Counted from the first letter of the stretch, positions 1 to 17,423 are shown. The stretch: 64,000 nt of DNA from Nocardioides sp. Root240 (GCF_001428825.1 NZ_LMIT01000001.1:1-64000), one strand, 5' to 3'. A program made the numbers and translations. Notes: generated by a model not told the origin, from the sequence alone.

Positions 1-139
1 GCACACAAACGTCACAAACAATCTATGCATGACACACTGTTGAGTTCTCAAACATCACACGCTCTCGCGCCTCAGCCCTTCTGGGCCTCGGTCGCGGGGC
101 AACCTGTGAAACGTTACTGGTTCGGATCTTGCTCGTCAA
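1..139 (-). promoter_or_regulatory. putative rRNA operon promoter and leader, transcribed out of the left edge
   Basis: Read on the minus strand there is a strong sigma70-like promoter: -35 TTGACG (134-139), a 17-nt spacer and -10 TAACGT (111-116). This places the start near 104, with transcription running leftwards. Further on, 38-54 reads TGTTTGAGAACTCAACA, a motif that I recall from the leader just upstream of 16S rRNA in many actinobacteria (boxA/processing region). No credible protein is encoded here. I infer that a 16S gene lies just outside the window to the left; the gene itself is not visible. Confidence 0.6.
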
Positions 140-172
140 CTCCGGGGAACCGGAGCCTCGGACCGGAGTCCG
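140..172. terminator. two small perfect hairpins upstream of the putative rrn promoter
   Basis: Two adjacent perfect stem-loops: 140-155 (CTCCGG, loop GGAA, CCGGAG) and 159-172 (CGGAC, loop CGGA, GTCCG). They lie between the end of argH and the -35 box of the putative rRNA promoter. They could insulate that promoter from read-through or be part of its upstream region. Confidence 0.35.
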
Positions 173-191
173 AACCAAGCTGCGGGCACAC

Positions 192-231
192 CGAAAACCT
201 CTTGTTTGGGCCCTTGGCCCGGAGGTTTTCG
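192..231 (-). terminator. inverted repeat downstream of argH
   Basis: A 10-bp perfect inverted repeat, CGAAAACCTC (192-201) and GAGGTTTTCG (222-231), with a 20-nt GC-rich loop. It lies 68 nt past the argH stop on the minus strand, where the long arg operon should end. There is no U-tract after it, which is common for actinobacterial terminators. The stem's own T-run would give a weak rU-dA stretch. Confidence 0.5.
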
Positions 232-298
232 CTGCGTTCCCCGCAACGAGAAGAACATTAACAGCACACGTCCCCCCCGTTGCAAATCGGGGTGCCCC

Positions 299-4172
<3,874 letters not shown>

Positions 4173-4176
<4 letters not shown>

Positions 4177-5090
4177 GACAGGTCCTGCAACCACTTCATG
4201 ATCGCCTTCTGGGCGTGCCGGCGGTTCTCGGCCTCGTCCCAGACGACGCTCTGCGGGCCGTCGATCACCTCGGCGGCGATCTCGGAGCCCCGGTACGCCG
4301 GCAGGCAGTGCATCACGATCGCGTCGGGCTTGGCGTGGGCGACCAGCTCGGTGGTCAGCGCGTAGGGGCCGAAGACCTCGTGACGTGCGGCGGCCTCGTC
4401 CTCCTTGCCCATCGAGACCCAGGTGTCGGTGACGACGACGTCGACACCGCCGACGGCGGCGACGGGGTCGTCGAACACCGAGACCGTGCCGCCCGTCCTG
4501 AGCGCCGAGGCCTGCGCGAGCACCTCAGCGTCGGGGGCGTAGCCCTCGGGGCAGCCGAAGCGGACGTGCATGCCGGCGGTGACGCCCGCCAGCGCCCACG
4601 AGTTGCCCATGTTGCAGGCGGCGTCGCCGACGAAGGCGACCGTCAGGCCCGCGAGCGTGCCCTTGTGCTCCTGGACGGTCAGCAGGTCCGCGAGGAGCTG
4701 GCAGGGGTGGAACTCGTCGGTCAGCGCGTTGATGACGGGAACGCCGGAGAAGGCGGCCATCTCGTCGAGGTCGGCCTGGGCGTAGGTGCGCCACACGATC
4801 TGCGAGGCCTGCCGGCCCAGGACCCGCGCGACGTCGGCGACCGACTCGCGCTTGCCGATGCCGGCGAGGTGGCCGTCCACGAGCATCGGGTGGCCACCCA
4901 GCTCGGCGATACCGGCGGCGAACGATGCCTGGGTGCGCAGGGTCGGCTTGTCGAAGACCATCGCGACCGTGCGCGGGCCGGCGAGCGGCTTGTGGTCGTA
5001 GGGCTCGGCCTTGAGCTTCGCGGCCAGGGCGAGCACCTCGGCCTGCTCGGCCGCGGCGAGGTCGTCGTCGCGGAGGAAGGAGCGGATCAT
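4173..5090 (-). CDS. argF: ornithine carbamoyltransferase
   Basis: Makes citrulline from ornithine and carbamoyl phosphate. Of 305 residues from ATG 5090, which overlaps the argD stop as ATGA. Family landmarks: HPCQ at 128-131, the ornithine-binding TDTWVSMG loop, and HCLPAYRG near 263-270. One oddity: the carbamoyl-phosphate loop, normally STRTR, reads PTLRTQ at residues 49-54, so the first Ser is Thr and the last Arg is Gln. All other motifs are intact, so I expect an active enzyme, but its kinetics or exact carbamoyl acceptor deserve attention. An upstream in-frame extension (to 5126) is rejected because it runs into argD. Confidence 0.94.
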
Positions 5091-6283
5091 GCCTGCACCC
5101 CCGCGTGGTCGAGGATCGAGGACCACGCCGCCGCGAACGCGTCGATGTCCGCATCGGTCAGCACCAGCGGCGGCGCCATCCGGACCCGCTCGGGCGTCGC
5201 GCCGTTGACGATGAACCCGGCGTCCTGCGCAGCGCTGACGACCTCGGCCGACTTCGGCTCGGCCAGGGTGAGCCCGACGAGCAGCCCCGCGCCCCGGGTC
5301 TCCACGACCCGCGCGTCAGCGGCGGCAGCGGCCTTGAGCCGCTCCCCCGCCTCGGTGACCCGGGCGAGGAAGCCGTCCTCGGCGATGACGTCGAGCACGG
5401 CGAGTGCGGCGGCGGCCGCGACCGGGTTGCCGCCGAAGGTGGTGCCGTGGTTGCCGGGGTCGAAGAGCTTCCCGGCGCCGTGGGTCGCGAGGCAGGCACC
5501 GATCGGGATGCCGCCCGCGAGGCCCTTGGCGAGGGTCACGATGTCGGGGACCACGGGCTCCGACACCAGCGCGGGGTTCTGGTGCGCGTACCAAGCGCCG
5601 GTGCGGCCGATGCCGGTCTGGATCTCGTCGAGCCAGAGCAGCGCCCCGTGCTCGTGGGCGATCCGCTGCGCGGCCGGGAGGTAGTCGCGCGGCGGGACGA
5701 TGACGCCCGCCTCGCCCTGGACCGGCTCGACCAGCACGGCTGCCGTCGTGTCGTCGACCGCCGCATCGAGGGCAGCGATGTCGCCGTACTCGACGAAGGT
5801 GACGTCGCCGGGCAGCGGCTCGAAGGGTTCGCGGTAGGCCTGCTTCGAGGTCAGCGCGAGTGCGCCCATCGTGCGGCCGTGGAAGGAGCCGGCGGTCGCC
5901 ACGATCCTCGTGCGACCGGTACGACGGGTCAGCTTGAAGGCCGCCTCGTTGGCCTCGGCGCCGGAGTTCGTGAAGAACACCCGCGCCTCGGTGCCGAGCA
6001 GCCCCACGAGCCGTTCGGCGAGGGCGATCTGCGGCTCGCTGGCGAAGAAGTTCGAGACGTGGCCGAGGGTCTGCAGCTGCGTGGTGACCGCCTCGACGAG
6101 CCGCGGATGGGCGTGGCCGAGGGCGTTGACGGCGATGCCGCCCAGCAGGTCGACGTACTCGCGGCCGTCGGCGTCCCAGACATGGGCACCCTGCCCCCGG
6201 GTCAGCACCAGCTTCGGCGGACCGAAGGTGTTCATCAGCGAGCCGGCGTACCGCTCGGTCCACTCGGCGTTGGTCGCGCTCAC
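5087..6283 (-). CDS. argD: acetylornithine aminotransferase
   Basis: PLP-dependent class III aminotransferase that converts N-acetylglutamate semialdehyde to N-acetylornithine. Starts at GTG 6283, overlapping the argB stop as GTGA, giving 398 residues. Visible motifs are [16 protein letters not shown] (phosphate/PLP binding), [15 protein letters not shown] (the aspartate that contacts the pyridine nitrogen) and the Schiff-base lysine in TLAKGLAGG. The longer open frame up to 6442 is low-complexity Arg/Gly sequence lying over argB and is not real. Confidence 0.95.
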   Translation of the reverse strand: MSATNAEWTERYAGSLMNTFGPPKLVLTRGQGAHVWDADGREYVDLLGGIAVNALGHAHPRLVEAVTTQLQTLGHVSNFFASEPQIALAERLVGLLGTEARVFFTNSGAEANEAAFKLTRRTGRTRIVATAGSFHGRTMGALALTSKQAYREPFEPLPGDVTFVEYGDIAALDAAVDDTTAAVLVEPVQGEAGVIVPPRDYLPAAQRIAHEHGALLWLDEIQTGIGRTGAWYAHQNPALVSEPVVPDIVTLAKGLAGGIPIGACLATHGAGKLFDPGNHGTTFGGNPVAAAAALAVLDVIAEDGFLARVTEAGERLKAAAAADARVVETRGAGLLVGLTLAEPKSAEVVSAAQDAGFIVNGATPERVRMAPPLVLTDADIDAFAAAWSSILDHAGVQA

Positions 6284-7227
6284 TTCAGGATCTCCCGGGC
6301 CTTGCGGGTCTTCGTCGTCACGCCGGGCAGCACCTGGGTGCCGACGCCCTCGTCCGTGAACAGCTCCAGCAGCACGGCGTGCGCCTGACGGCCGTCGACG
6401 ACCGTGGCGCGGCCGACGCCCCCGCGCACGGCCTGCAGGCACGCGCTCATCTTGGGGATCATGCCGCTGGCCAGCGTCGGGAGGATGTCCTCCAGCGCCT
6501 CGGGGCTGATCTCGCCGATGACCTCCTCGGGGTCCGGCCAGTCGAGGTAGAGGCCCTCGACGTCGGTGAGGACGAGGAGCTTCTCGGCGCCGAGCGCGAC
6601 AGCGAGCGACGCGGCGGCGGAGTCGGCGTTCACGTTGTGCACGACGCCGTCGATGTCGGGCGCGACGCTGGAGACGACGGGGATCCGGCCGGCCTCGATG
6701 AGGTCGAGGACCGCCTCGGGCCGCACGTGGGCGACCTCGCCGACGAGGCCGAGATCGACCTCCTCACCGTCGACGATCGTGCCGGTGGCCTCGGCCGTGA
6801 ACAGGTGGGCGTCCTCCCCCGACAGGCCGACGGCCAACGGGCCGTGCTCGTTGATCAGGCCGACCAGCTCGCGCTGGACCTGGCCCACGAGGACCATCCG
6901 CACGACGTCCATCGCCTCGGGCGTCGTGACCCGGAGCCCTCCGCGGAACTCGGACTCGATGCCGAGCCGGTCGAGCATCTGCGAGATCTGCGGGCCACCG
7001 CCGTGCACGACGACCGGGCGGAAGCCGGCGAAGCGCAGGAAGGCGATGTCCTCGGCGAACGCCCGCTTCAGGGTGTCGTCGGTCATGGCGTTGCCGCCGT
7101 ACTTCACCACCACGACCTTGCCGTGGTAGGCCTTCAGCCACGGCAGCGCACCCGCGAGGGTCGCTGCCTTGTAGGGGTCCGGCTTGCCGGGCTCGCTGGT
7201 CATGTCGTTGCTCGCGTCGGTGCTCAT
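6280..7227 (-). CDS. argB: acetylglutamate kinase
   Basis: Phosphorylates N-acetylglutamate; in many bacteria it is the arginine-inhibited control step. It belongs to the amino acid kinase fold: [11 protein letters not shown] near residues 37-47 (phosphate-binding), [13 protein letters not shown] (substrate loop) and [14 protein letters not shown] (nucleotide site). 315 residues from ATG 7227, which overlaps the argJ stop (ATGA); an internal ATG at 7203 is an alternative start. The length and N-terminal extension suit an arginine-sensitive hexameric form, but that is inference. Confidence 0.95.
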   Translation of the reverse strand: MSTDASNDMTSEPGKPDPYKAATLAGALPWLKAYHGKVVVVKYGGNAMTDDTLKRAFAEDIAFLRFAGFRPVVVHGGGPQISQMLDRLGIESEFRGGLRVTTPEAMDVVRMVLVGQVQRELVGLINEHGPLAVGLSGEDAHLFTAEATGTIVDGEEVDLGLVGEVAHVRPEAVLDLIEAGRIPVVSSVAPDIDGVVHNVNADSAAASLAVALGAEKLLVLTDVEGLYLDWPDPEEVIGEISPEALEDILPTLASGMIPKMSACLQAVRGGVGRATVVDGRQAHAVLLELFTDEGVGTQVLPGVTTKTRKAREILK

Positions 7228-8375
7228 GAGGAGTAGGCGCTGTTCTCGTGGACGTAGGCGTGGGTCAGGTCGTTGGTCCAGACGGTGGCCTCGGCATCGC
7301 CTGCCTTGAGGTCGATCGTCACCGTGACCTTGCGGTCGGAGAGGTCGACGAGCGCCGGGTCCTCGGCGGGGGTGCTGTTGCGGCACACCCACACCCCGTT
7401 CATCGCGACGTCGAGGTTCGCCGGGTCGAAGGCGGCGCTCGTCGTACCGATGGAGGCGAGGACGCGGCCCCAGTTGGGGTCCTTGCCGAACACGGCGGCC
7501 TTGAACAGGTTGCTCCGCGCGACGCTCCGGCCGACCTCGACCGCCTCGTCCTCGGTGGCGGCGTTGACCGCGGTGATCGCGATCTCGTGGTCGGCGCCCT
7601 CGGCGTCGGCCAGCAGCTGCTGGGCGAGGTCGGTGCAGAGCTCGGTGAGCGCTGCGGTGAACTGCTCGGTCGTCGGCGTGACCCCGGAGGCACCGCTCGC
7701 CATGAGGGTCACCGTGTCGTTGGTCGACTGGCAGCCGTCCGAGTCGAGCCGGTCGAAGCTGACCCGGGTCGCGGCCCGCAGCGCCTTGTCGAGCTCGGAG
7801 GCAGGGACCACGGCGTCGGTCGTGATGACGACGAGCATCGTGGCGAGCGCGGGCGCCAGCATGCCGGCACCCTTCGCCATGCCGCCGATCGACCAGCCGT
7901 CTCCTTCGACCACGACCTGCTTGGAGACGGTGTCGGTGGTCATGATCGCCTCGGCCGCGTCGTTGCCGCCGTCGGCCGACAGCTGCGCGTGGAGGACGTG
8001 CACGCCGTCGAGCAGCTTCTGCCGGTCGTTGGCCAGGCCGATCAGGCCGGTGGAGCAGACGACGACGTCGCCGGCACCGATGTCGAGCACCTTGCCGACC
8101 TCCTCGGCCACCTGGTGGGTGGTGAGGAAGCCGTCGGGGCCGGTGTAGCAGTTGGCGCCGCCGGAGTTGAGGACGACGGCGCGCACGACGCCGTCCTTGA
8201 CGACCTGCTCGCTCCACAGCACCGGGTTGGCCTTGCAGCGGTTGCTGGTGAAGACGGTGGCCGAGTCGGCGGTGGGGCCCTGGTTGACGACGAGGGCGAA
8301 GTCCTTGTTGCCGCTGGCCTTGAGGCCGATGGCTGCGCCGGCGGCGGCGAAGCCGGCGGGGTGGGTGACGCTCAT
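7224..8375 (-). CDS. argJ: glutamate N-acetyltransferase / amino-acid acetyltransferase
   Basis: Recycles the acetyl group from N-acetylornithine to glutamate. It cleaves itself into two subunits at Ala-Thr within PALATMLVV; here the break would fall at A178/T179, with Thr179 as nucleophile. 383 residues from ATG 8375, a normal ArgJ length. 46 nt separate it from the ACT-domain gene, the widest gap in the upstream half of the operon. The in-frame extension to 8492 overlaps that gene and lacks similarity, so it is rejected. With ArgJ present the operon uses the cyclic acetyl route, and no argA/argE is needed. Confidence 0.95.
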   Translation of the reverse strand: MSVTHPAGFAAAGAAIGLKASGNKDFALVVNQGPTADSATVFTSNRCKANPVLWSEQVVKDGVVRAVVLNSGGANCYTGPDGFLTTHQVAEEVGKVLDIGAGDVVVCSTGLIGLANDRQKLLDGVHVLHAQLSADGGNDAAEAIMTTDTVSKQVVVEGDGWSIGGMAKGAGMLAPALATMLVVITTDAVVPASELDKALRAATRVSFDRLDSDGCQSTNDTVTLMASGASGVTPTTEQFTAALTELCTDLAQQLLADAEGADHEIAITAVNAATEDEAVEVGRSVARSNLFKAAVFGKDPNWGRVLASIGTTSAAFDPANLDVAMNGVWVCRNSTPAEDPALVDLSDRKVTVTIDLKAGDAEATVWTNDLTHAYVHENSAYSS

Positions 8376-8421
8376 GGGTTCGACTTTCTCGGGGGAGGTA
8401 CGAGCGCGCGAGCTCGCGACC

Positions 8422-12436
<4,015 letters not shown>

Positions 12437-12437
12437 C

Positions 12438-13556
12438 TCAGAGCTCGCTTCCGAATGCCGTGGTGAAGCGCACGTCGCCCTCGAAGAGGGTGCGCAGGTC
12501 CTCGAGGCCGTGCCGGAACATCAGCGTCCGGTCGATGCCCATGCCGAACGCGAAGCCGGAGTAGCGGGTCGAGTCGACGCCGCACGCCTGGAGCACGCGC
12601 GGGTTGACGATGCCGCAGCCGCCCCACTCGATCCAGCCCTCGCCGCGACAGGTGCGGCAGACGCCCTTGTCGTCGTGTCCGACACCGCGGCAGACAAAAC
12701 AAATGAGGTCCACCTCGGCGGAGGGCTCGGTGAAGGGGAAGTACGACGGGCGGAAGCGCGTCGTGATGCCCTCGCCGAACATCTGGCTCGCGAAGTGGTC
12801 GAGGGTGCCCTTGAGGTGCGCCATCGAGATGCCCTCGTCGATGGCGAGGCCCTCGACCTGGTGGAACATCGGCGAGTGGGTGGCGTCGTACTCGTCGGTG
12901 CGGAACACGCGGCCGGGGCACACGACGTAGATGGGGGCCCCCTCACTGACACCGCGGGTGAGCATGGTGCGCGCCTGGACCGGGCTGGTGTGCGTGCGCA
13001 GGACGAGGTGATCCTCGCCCGGGTCGGTCCAGAAGGTGTCCTGCATGGTGCGCGCCGGGTGGTCCGGGCCCAGGTTGAGCGCGTCGAAGTTCAGCCACTC
13101 CGCCTCGATGACGGGGCCCTCCGCGACCTCCCAGCCCATCGCGACGAAGATGTCGGCGATCAGCTCGGCGCCGGTGGTCAGCGGGTGCCGGGCACCGACC
13201 GGGTCGCGGTCAGTCGGCAGCGTGACGTCGACGGCCTCCTCGACGAGGATCCGCGCCTCGTTGTCGGCCTCGAGCTCGACCTGCCGGGCGGCCAGCGCCT
13301 GGTTGACGGCGCCGCGAGCCTGACCCACGCGCTGACCCGCCTCCTTGCGGGCCTGGGGCGGCAGCGCACCGATCTCGCGGTTGGCGAGCGCCAGCGGCGA
13401 ACGGTCACCCGCGTGCTCGGTGCGCACCGCCTTGAGCTGCTCCAGGTCGGCGGCGGCGGCGATCGCGGCCAGTGCGGCGTCGCGCGCGGCCTCCACCTCG
13501 GCAGGGCTCACGGCGGCGACCTCCACGGGGTCGTAGTCAGTGTTAGGGCCAGACAT
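12438..13556 (-). CDS. pheS: phenylalanyl-tRNA synthetase alpha subunit
   Basis: Catalytic subunit of PheRS, class II aminoacyl-tRNA synthetase. 372 residues. N-terminal coiled-coil (about 15-100) followed by the catalytic core: motif 2 region [19 protein letters not shown] and motif 3 [15 protein letters not shown] CxxCxGxG-like cluster [19 protein letters not shown] lies around residues 275-295; such cysteine pairs occur in several bacterial PheS. Its promoter is the TAGACT box 9 nt upstream of ATG 13556. No T-box or attenuator peptide is evident in the 46-nt gap to the DinB-like gene. Confidence 0.97.
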   Translation of the reverse strand: MSGPNTDYDPVEVAAVSPAEVEAARDAALAAIAAAADLEQLKAVRTEHAGDRSPLALANREIGALPPQARKEAGQRVGQARGAVNQALAARQVELEADNEARILVEEAVDVTLPTDRDPVGARHPLTTGAELIADIFVAMGWEVAEGPVIEAEWLNFDALNLGPDHPARTMQDTFWTDPGEDHLVLRTHTSPVQARTMLTRGVSEGAPIYVVCPGRVFRTDEYDATHSPMFHQVEGLAIDEGISMAHLKGTLDHFASQMFGEGITTRFRPSYFPFTEPSAEVDLICFVCRGVGHDDKGVCRTCRGEGWIEWGGCGIVNPRVLQACGVDSTRYSGFAFGMGIDRTLMFRHGLEDLRTLFEGDVRFTTAFGSEL

Positions 13557-13565
13557 ATCGGGCCA

Positions 13566-13571
13566 AGTCTA
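13566..13571 (-). promoter_or_regulatory. -10 box of pheST
   Basis: TAGACT on the minus strand with 9 nt to the pheS ATG, implying a leader of only one to three nucleotides. A hairpin GGCAGG, GGA, CCTGCC (13577-13591 on the plus strand: GGCAGGTCCCCTGCC) sits just upstream and may terminate the DinB-like transcript. Confidence 0.5.
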
Positions 13572-13602
13572 GGAAGGCAGGTCCCCTGCCCGCGAACCGG
13601 TA

Positions 13603-14214
13603 TCAGCGGGCGGCGTCGTCGGGGAACTGCGTGGCGATCGCGGTCAGCCGCTCGACGTACGACGGCCAGCCCTCCGCGTCCGGCAGGTTGGACACCGCCG
13701 GCGTGTACCCGGCCGCCCCGTCGAGCTGCTCGCGGAGGATGTCGGCGTGGCCCGCGTGGCGGTGCAGGTCGGTCATCACGTGGACCGCGATCCGGTGCAG
13801 CGTGGTCGTCGCGCGCTCCTGGGGCCACCACGGCACCCGGCCCACCGTGTCGAGCGGGAGATCGGCGAGGGCGGCGTCCACGAACTGGCCGACCCGGGCG
13901 TAGAAGGCCACCAGCTCGGCCGTCGAGACCTCCGCCGGCACGGTCCAGTCGGCCTGCGGGTCGGTGTCGTAGGCGTCCTCGGGGACGAACGCGGGGTGGT
14001 CCGTCTCGGGCCATACCCGGCCGAACGTGGCGCCGAAGTAGCCGATCTCGACGTTCGCGCAGTGCAGCACGATGCCGAGCAGGCTGGTGCCCGTCGGGGT
14101 CCGGGGCAGCCGGACCGCGCGCGCACCCAGGCCGTCGAGCTTCCAGACCAGCGCCTCCCGGGCCCGGCCCAGGTAGGTGCGCAGAACGTCGGCGGGCAGG
14201 TCGAGGGTGGTCAT
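13603..14214 (-). CDS. DinB / DUF664 family protein
   Basis: 203 residues resembling the DinB-like four-helix bundle family (DUF664), a fold shared with mycothiol-dependent enzymes. Three histidines at the expected spacing for a metal site are visible: in GIVLHCANVE (about residue 51) and in HRIAVHVMTDLHRHAGHAD (about 140-158). Function in this organism is unknown; possible roles are mycothiol-dependent detoxification or a stress-induced metalloprotein. It starts 4 nt after the histidine kinase stop, so it is likely cotranscribed with it. Confidence 0.85.
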   Translation of the reverse strand: MTTLDLPADVLRTYLGRAREALVWKLDGLGARAVRLPRTPTGTSLLGIVLHCANVEIGYFGATFGRVWPETDHPAFVPEDAYDTDPQADWTVPAEVSTAELVAFYARVGQFVDAALADLPLDTVGRVPWWPQERATTTLHRIAVHVMTDLHRHAGHADILREQLDGAAGYTPAVSNLPDAEGWPSYVERLTAIATQFPDDAAR

Positions 14215-14218
14215 CGCG

Positions 14219-15253
14219 TCATTCTGCCTGCGGCCACGCGGTCAGGACACGTGCTCCCCCGCCGGGCCGGTCGTCGACCGTGACCGTGCCGCCGTGGGCC
14301 TTCACCAGGCCGCGCACGATGTAGAGGCCGAGGCCCGAGCCGCTCCGGGCGCTCCCGGTCCAGAACTTGGTGAAGATCCGCTTGCGCAGCTCCTCGGGGA
14401 TGCCCTCGCCCTCGTCGGTGACGGTCACCGCGACGTACGACGGGTCGTCGGCCCAGCGGCCGACGTGGATCCGCACCGGTCCGCTGCCGTGGCGCACCGC
14501 GTTCTCCACGAGGTTGGTGACCACCTGGATCACCTTGTCGGGGTCGGCGTCGATCAACGGCAGGTCGGCCTCGGCGTCCACCTCGACCGGGGTCGAGGTC
14601 GCGACGCTGATCGACTCCTGGACCCGGAGCACCTTCTTGACCACGTCGGTCGGGCGTCGGTGCAGCTGGAGGCGCCCGGTGTCGATGCGGGCCACGTCGA
14701 GGAGCTCGGTGATGAGGCGGCTGAGCCGGTCGGCGTCGGCGCTCGCCATCGTCAGCATCAGCTTCTTCTGCTCGTCGGTCAGCTTGTCCCACCGGGCCAG
14801 CAACGCCTGCACGAAGCCCTTGACCCCGGTCAGGGGCGAGCGCAGCTCGTGGGCGAGCGTGGCCACGAGGTCGGAGCGGTCCCGGTCGAGACGGGCCCGG
14901 CCGCGACCGGAGCGCAGTGAGATCGCGACCGACGCGACCGGACCGATCCGGACCGGCCGGTGCAGGCGCGCGGTCACCAGGACCTCGGTGCCGTCGGGGA
15001 GCAGCCACGCCTGCTCGGGCACGGCCTTGCGGGTCGGCAGGCCGTCGTACGGCGCGTTGGCGTCGGTCCACGCCTGGCCGTCGTGGTCGGTCAGGGCCAG
15101 CACCTCGGCCAGCGGCCGGCCGACGACCTGCGCCGGCGGACCGGCGTCGAGCATCCCGGCGGCGACCGCGTTGATCGCCGTCACCGTGCCCTCGGCATCG
15201 GCGACGACCACTCCGTCGGGGAGGAGGTCGAGGTGGTCGGGGTGCTCCGTCAC
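14219..15253 (-). CDS. PAS-domain sensor histidine kinase (soluble)
   Basis: 344 residues from GTG 15253, which overlaps the methyltransferase stop (GTGA). N-terminal PAS domain (about 8-115; LLPDGVVVADAEGTVTAIN), then HisKA with phosphorylated His in LVATLAHELRSPLTGVKG (His at about 135), and an HATPase_c domain (about 240-340) with N-box NLVENAVRHG, G1 DEGEGIP and G2 GSGLGLYIVRGL. No transmembrane segment is present, so it is cytoplasmic. No response regulator gene is adjacent, so it is an orphan kinase here. Neighbours are a SpoU methyltransferase and a DinB-like gene. Confidence 0.93.
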   Translation of the reverse strand: MTEHPDHLDLLPDGVVVADAEGTVTAINAVAAGMLDAGPPAQVVGRPLAEVLALTDHDGQAWTDANAPYDGLPTRKAVPEQAWLLPDGTEVLVTARLHRPVRIGPVASVAISLRSGRGRARLDRDRSDLVATLAHELRSPLTGVKGFVQALLARWDKLTDEQKKLMLTMASADADRLSRLITELLDVARIDTGRLQLHRRPTDVVKKVLRVQESISVATSTPVEVDAEADLPLIDADPDKVIQVVTNLVENAVRHGSGPVRIHVGRWADDPSYVAVTVTDEGEGIPEELRKRIFTKFWTGSARSGSGLGLYIVRGLVKAHGGTVTVDDRPGGGARVLTAWPQAE

Positions 15254-16032
15254 CCGTTCATCATGGCGCGCGCGCTGGCGTAGAGGCACACCGCAGCCGC
15301 CGTGGCGAGGTTCAGGGACTCCGCCCGGCCCGGGATCGGGATGCGCACCCGGTGGTCGGCGAGGGCACCGAGCTCGTCGGGAAGGCCCCACGCCTCGTTG
15401 CCGAACAGCCAGGCGGTCGGGCGGGCGAGGAGCTCGTCGGCCTCGAACAGGTCGACCTCTCCCCCGCCGTCGGCGGCGAGCACGACGAGGCCCGCGGCCT
15501 GCGCCGCGCGGACGGCGGCCGCCGGGTCGCGCTCGGTGACGACGGGCAGGTGGAACAGGCTGCCCACACTGGCGCGGACCGCCTTGGGGTTGTAGGCGTC
15601 GACCGCGTCGCCGGCGAGGACGACGCCGTCGCCACCGGCCGCGTCGGTGGTGCGGACGAGGTTGCCGGCGTTGCCCGGGTCGCGCACGTCGGCCGCGATG
15701 GTGAGCAACCGTGGCGCCTCGGGCAGCTGGCGGTCGAGGAACCGGCACACGGCGACGAGGCCGGCCGGGTTGACGCTGTCGCTGAGACCGCCCAGGGCGC
15801 GGTCGTCGACGAGGGTCACCGGGGCGCCGACCAGCAGGTCGGCGTACTGCCGCGCCGCGTCGGGGGTCACGAAGACCTCCACGACGACACCGGCGCCGAG
15901 CGCGCCCTCGACGGCCTTGGGACCGTCAGCAAGGAAACACCGCCGCCCGGATCGCTCCGGACGGCGGTGCAGCTTGCGTGCCTCCTTGACCCTGCTGTTT
16001 CCAGCGGTCAGGGGCACAGCCTGATCCGGCAT
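15250..16032 (-). CDS. SpoU/TrmH-family RNA 2'-O-methyltransferase
   Basis: SAM-dependent 2'-O-methylation of rRNA or tRNA. 260 residues, normal for the family. The N-terminal substrate-binding part starts with SRVKEARKL. SPOUT motifs follow: ADVRDPGNAGNLVRTTDAAG (motif 1), WLFGNEAWGLPDE (motif 2) and IPIPGRAESLNLATAAAV (motif 3, the knot that binds SAM). ATG 16032 is 2 nt after the rplT stop. Codons 22-32 contain a strong terminator-like hairpin (15938-15969), so expression may depend on read-through from the infC operon. The exact target nucleotide is not known. Confidence 0.92.
   Translation of the reverse strand: MPDQAVPLTAGNSRVKEARKLHRRPERSGRRCFLADGPKAVEGALGAGVVVEVFVTPDAARQYADLLVGAPVTLVDDRALGGLSDSVNPAGLVAVCRFLDRQLPEAPRLLTIAADVRDPGNAGNLVRTTDAAGGDGVVLAGDAVDAYNPKAVRASVGSLFHLPVVTERDPAAAVRAAQAAGLVVLAADGGGEVDLFEADELLARPTAWLFGNEAWGLPDELGALADHRVRIPIPGRAESLNLATAAAVCLYASARAMMNG
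15938..15969 (-). terminator. intrinsic-terminator-like hairpin inside the methyltransferase gene
   Basis: Stem of 8 bp (CACCGCCG 15938-15945 with CGGCGGTG 15962-15969), one C/A mismatch, then 5 bp (CCGGA with TCCGG) and a TCGC loop. On the minus strand the stem is followed by TTTCCTT. It begins about 66 nt past the rplT stop, where the ribosomal-protein transcript would be expected to end, yet it is coding sequence of the next gene. Confidence 0.6.
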
Positions 16033-16034
16033 GG

Positions 16035-16421
16035 TCAGGCAGAGACCTTGGGCGCGTTGACGTCCTCGGGCAGCGCGGCCTTGGCCTGCGCGACGAGGGC
16101 GGAGAACGCGGCCGGCTCGTTGACGGCCAGGTCGGCGAGGATCTTGCGGTCGACCTCGATGCCCGCCAGGTTCAGGCCCTGGATGAAGCGGTTGTAGGTC
16201 ATGCCCTCGGCGCGGGCGGCCGCGTTGATCCGCTGGATCCACAGGCGGCGGAAGTTGCCCTTGTTCTTCTTGCGGTCGTTGTAGCTGTAGACCAGGGAGT
16301 GGGTGACCTGCTCCTTGGCCTTGCGGTACAGCCGCGAGCGCTGGCCGCGGTAGCCGGCGGCCCGCTCGAGGGTGGTACGACGCTTCTTCTGCGCGTTCAC
16401 TGCGCGCTTGACGCGTGCCAT
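16035..16421 (-). CDS. rplT: 50S ribosomal protein L20
   Basis: 128 residues with the family's basic N-terminal helix ([19 protein letters not shown]) and the [12 protein letters not shown] segment. It binds 23S rRNA early in 50S assembly and in several bacteria represses its own operon. Third gene of infC-rpmI-rplT, 40 nt after rpmI. Confidence 0.98.
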   Translation of the reverse strand: MARVKRAVNAQKKRRTTLERAAGYRGQRSRLYRKAKEQVTHSLVYSYNDRKKNKGNFRRLWIQRINAAARAEGMTYNRFIQGLNLAGIEVDRKILADLAVNEPAAFSALVAQAKAALPEDVNAPKVSA

Positions 16422-16461
16422 CTTCTAACTCCTTGTTTCAGTGCTCAGGTGCGAGGGCCGG

Positions 16462-16656
16462 TCAGAGACCGAGCATCTTCTTCGCGCGCGGGACGTCGTT
16501 CTTGGCAACCTCGACCGTGCCGGTCAGGCGGCGGGTGACCTTCGAGGCCTTCTTCTCGAGGTTGTGGCGCTTGCCGGCCTTCTCGCGCAGGATCTTGCCG
16601 CTGCCCGTGACCTTGAACCGCTTGCTGGCACCGGAGTGCGTCTTGTTCTTCGGCAT
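16462..16656 (-). CDS. rpmI: 50S ribosomal protein L35
   Basis: 64 residues: [20 protein letters not shown] at the N-terminus is the classic L35 opening. Small basic structural protein of the 50S subunit. Lies 30 nt after infC and 40 nt before rplT, the standard order. Confidence 0.98.
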   Translation of the reverse strand: MPKNKTHSGASKRFKVTGSGKILREKAGKRHNLEKKASKVTRRLTGTVEVAKNDVPRAKKMLGL

Positions 16657-16686
16657 GTCGTCTCTTCCTTGTGTCGTTCGTCGGTC

Positions 16687-17370
16687 TCAGGCGTCGATCT
16701 CGGGATCGAGGTTCTCCGAGCGACCACGTTCCTTCTTCTGAGCCGCCGGCTTCTGGGCGACCCGCTCCGCCTGGGCGGCGGCGTCCATGGCCGCCTCGGC
16801 CTCGCGCTCGGCGCGACGCTCCTCCTTGGCGGCCTGGACCTCGGCCTTGGCCTCGGCCTTCTTCTTGTGCGGACCGAGGACCATGACCATGTTGCGGCCG
16901 TCCTGCTTGGGGTTGGACTCGATGAAGCCCAGCTCCTGGACGTCCTCGGCCAGCTTCTGCAGCAGTCGGTAGCCCAGCTCGGGGCGGTGCTGCTCGCGGC
17001 CGCGGAACATGATCGTGATCTTGACCTTGTCGCCTGCCTTGAGGAAACGAACGACGTGACCCTTCTTGGTGTCGTAGTCGTGCGCGTCGATCTTCGGCCG
17101 GAGCTTCATCTCCTTGATGATGACGTTGGTCTGGTTCCGTCGTGCCTCACGGGCCTTCTGGGCGTTCTCGTACTTGAACTTCCCGTAGTCCATGAGCTTG
17201 CAGACAGGGGGCTTCCCCATCGGGGCGATCTCCACCAGGTCCAGGTCGGCCTCTTGCGCCAGCTTGAGGGCCTGATCGGTGGGGACGATGCCGACGGTCT
17301 CGCCGTTGGGTCCCACGAGCCGGACCTCGGGAACCCGGATCCGCTCGTTGATGCGCAGCTCGGTGCTGAT
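16687..17370 (-). CDS. infC: translation initiation factor IF-3, with an ATC start
   Basis: IF-3 binds 30S, blocks early 50S joining and checks the start codon. The protein starts [19 protein letters not shown], the usual IF-3 N-terminus, after the ATC at 17368-17370. That ATC is preceded by GGAGG with 4 nt between, and no ATG/GTG/TTG is suitably placed; the only upstream start in frame (GTG 17439) would add 23 unrelated residues through the leader hairpin. N-domain about 1-75, linker with [12 protein letters not shown]-domain about 85-165, then a long charged Ala/Glu/Lys tail (about 170-227) seen in many actinobacterial IF-3s. A rare start codon would allow IF-3 to repress itself, as AUU does in E. 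coli. Confidence 0.93.
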   Translation of the reverse strand: MSTELRINERIRVPEVRLVGPNGETVGIVPTDQALKLAQEADLDLVEIAPMGKPPVCKLMDYGKFKYENAQKAREARRNQTNVIIKEMKLRPKIDAHDYDTKKGHVVRFLKAGDKVKITIMFRGREQHRPELGYRLLQKLAEDVQELGFIESNPKQDGRNMVMVLGPHKKKAEAKAEVQAAKEERRAEREAEAAMDAAAQAERVAQKPAAQKKERGRSENLDPEIDA

Positions 17371-17423
17371 GTGTCCTCCAAATTCGTTCGGCCGGGAGGT
17401 CTTCAGCCCTGCAAATGAGAAGA

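Noticed and set aside
6280-8217. A 645-residue reading of argB
   Set aside because: The extra N-terminal part is low-complexity Arg/Gly sequence lying antiframe over argJ; the normal ArgB start at 7227 overlaps the argJ stop.
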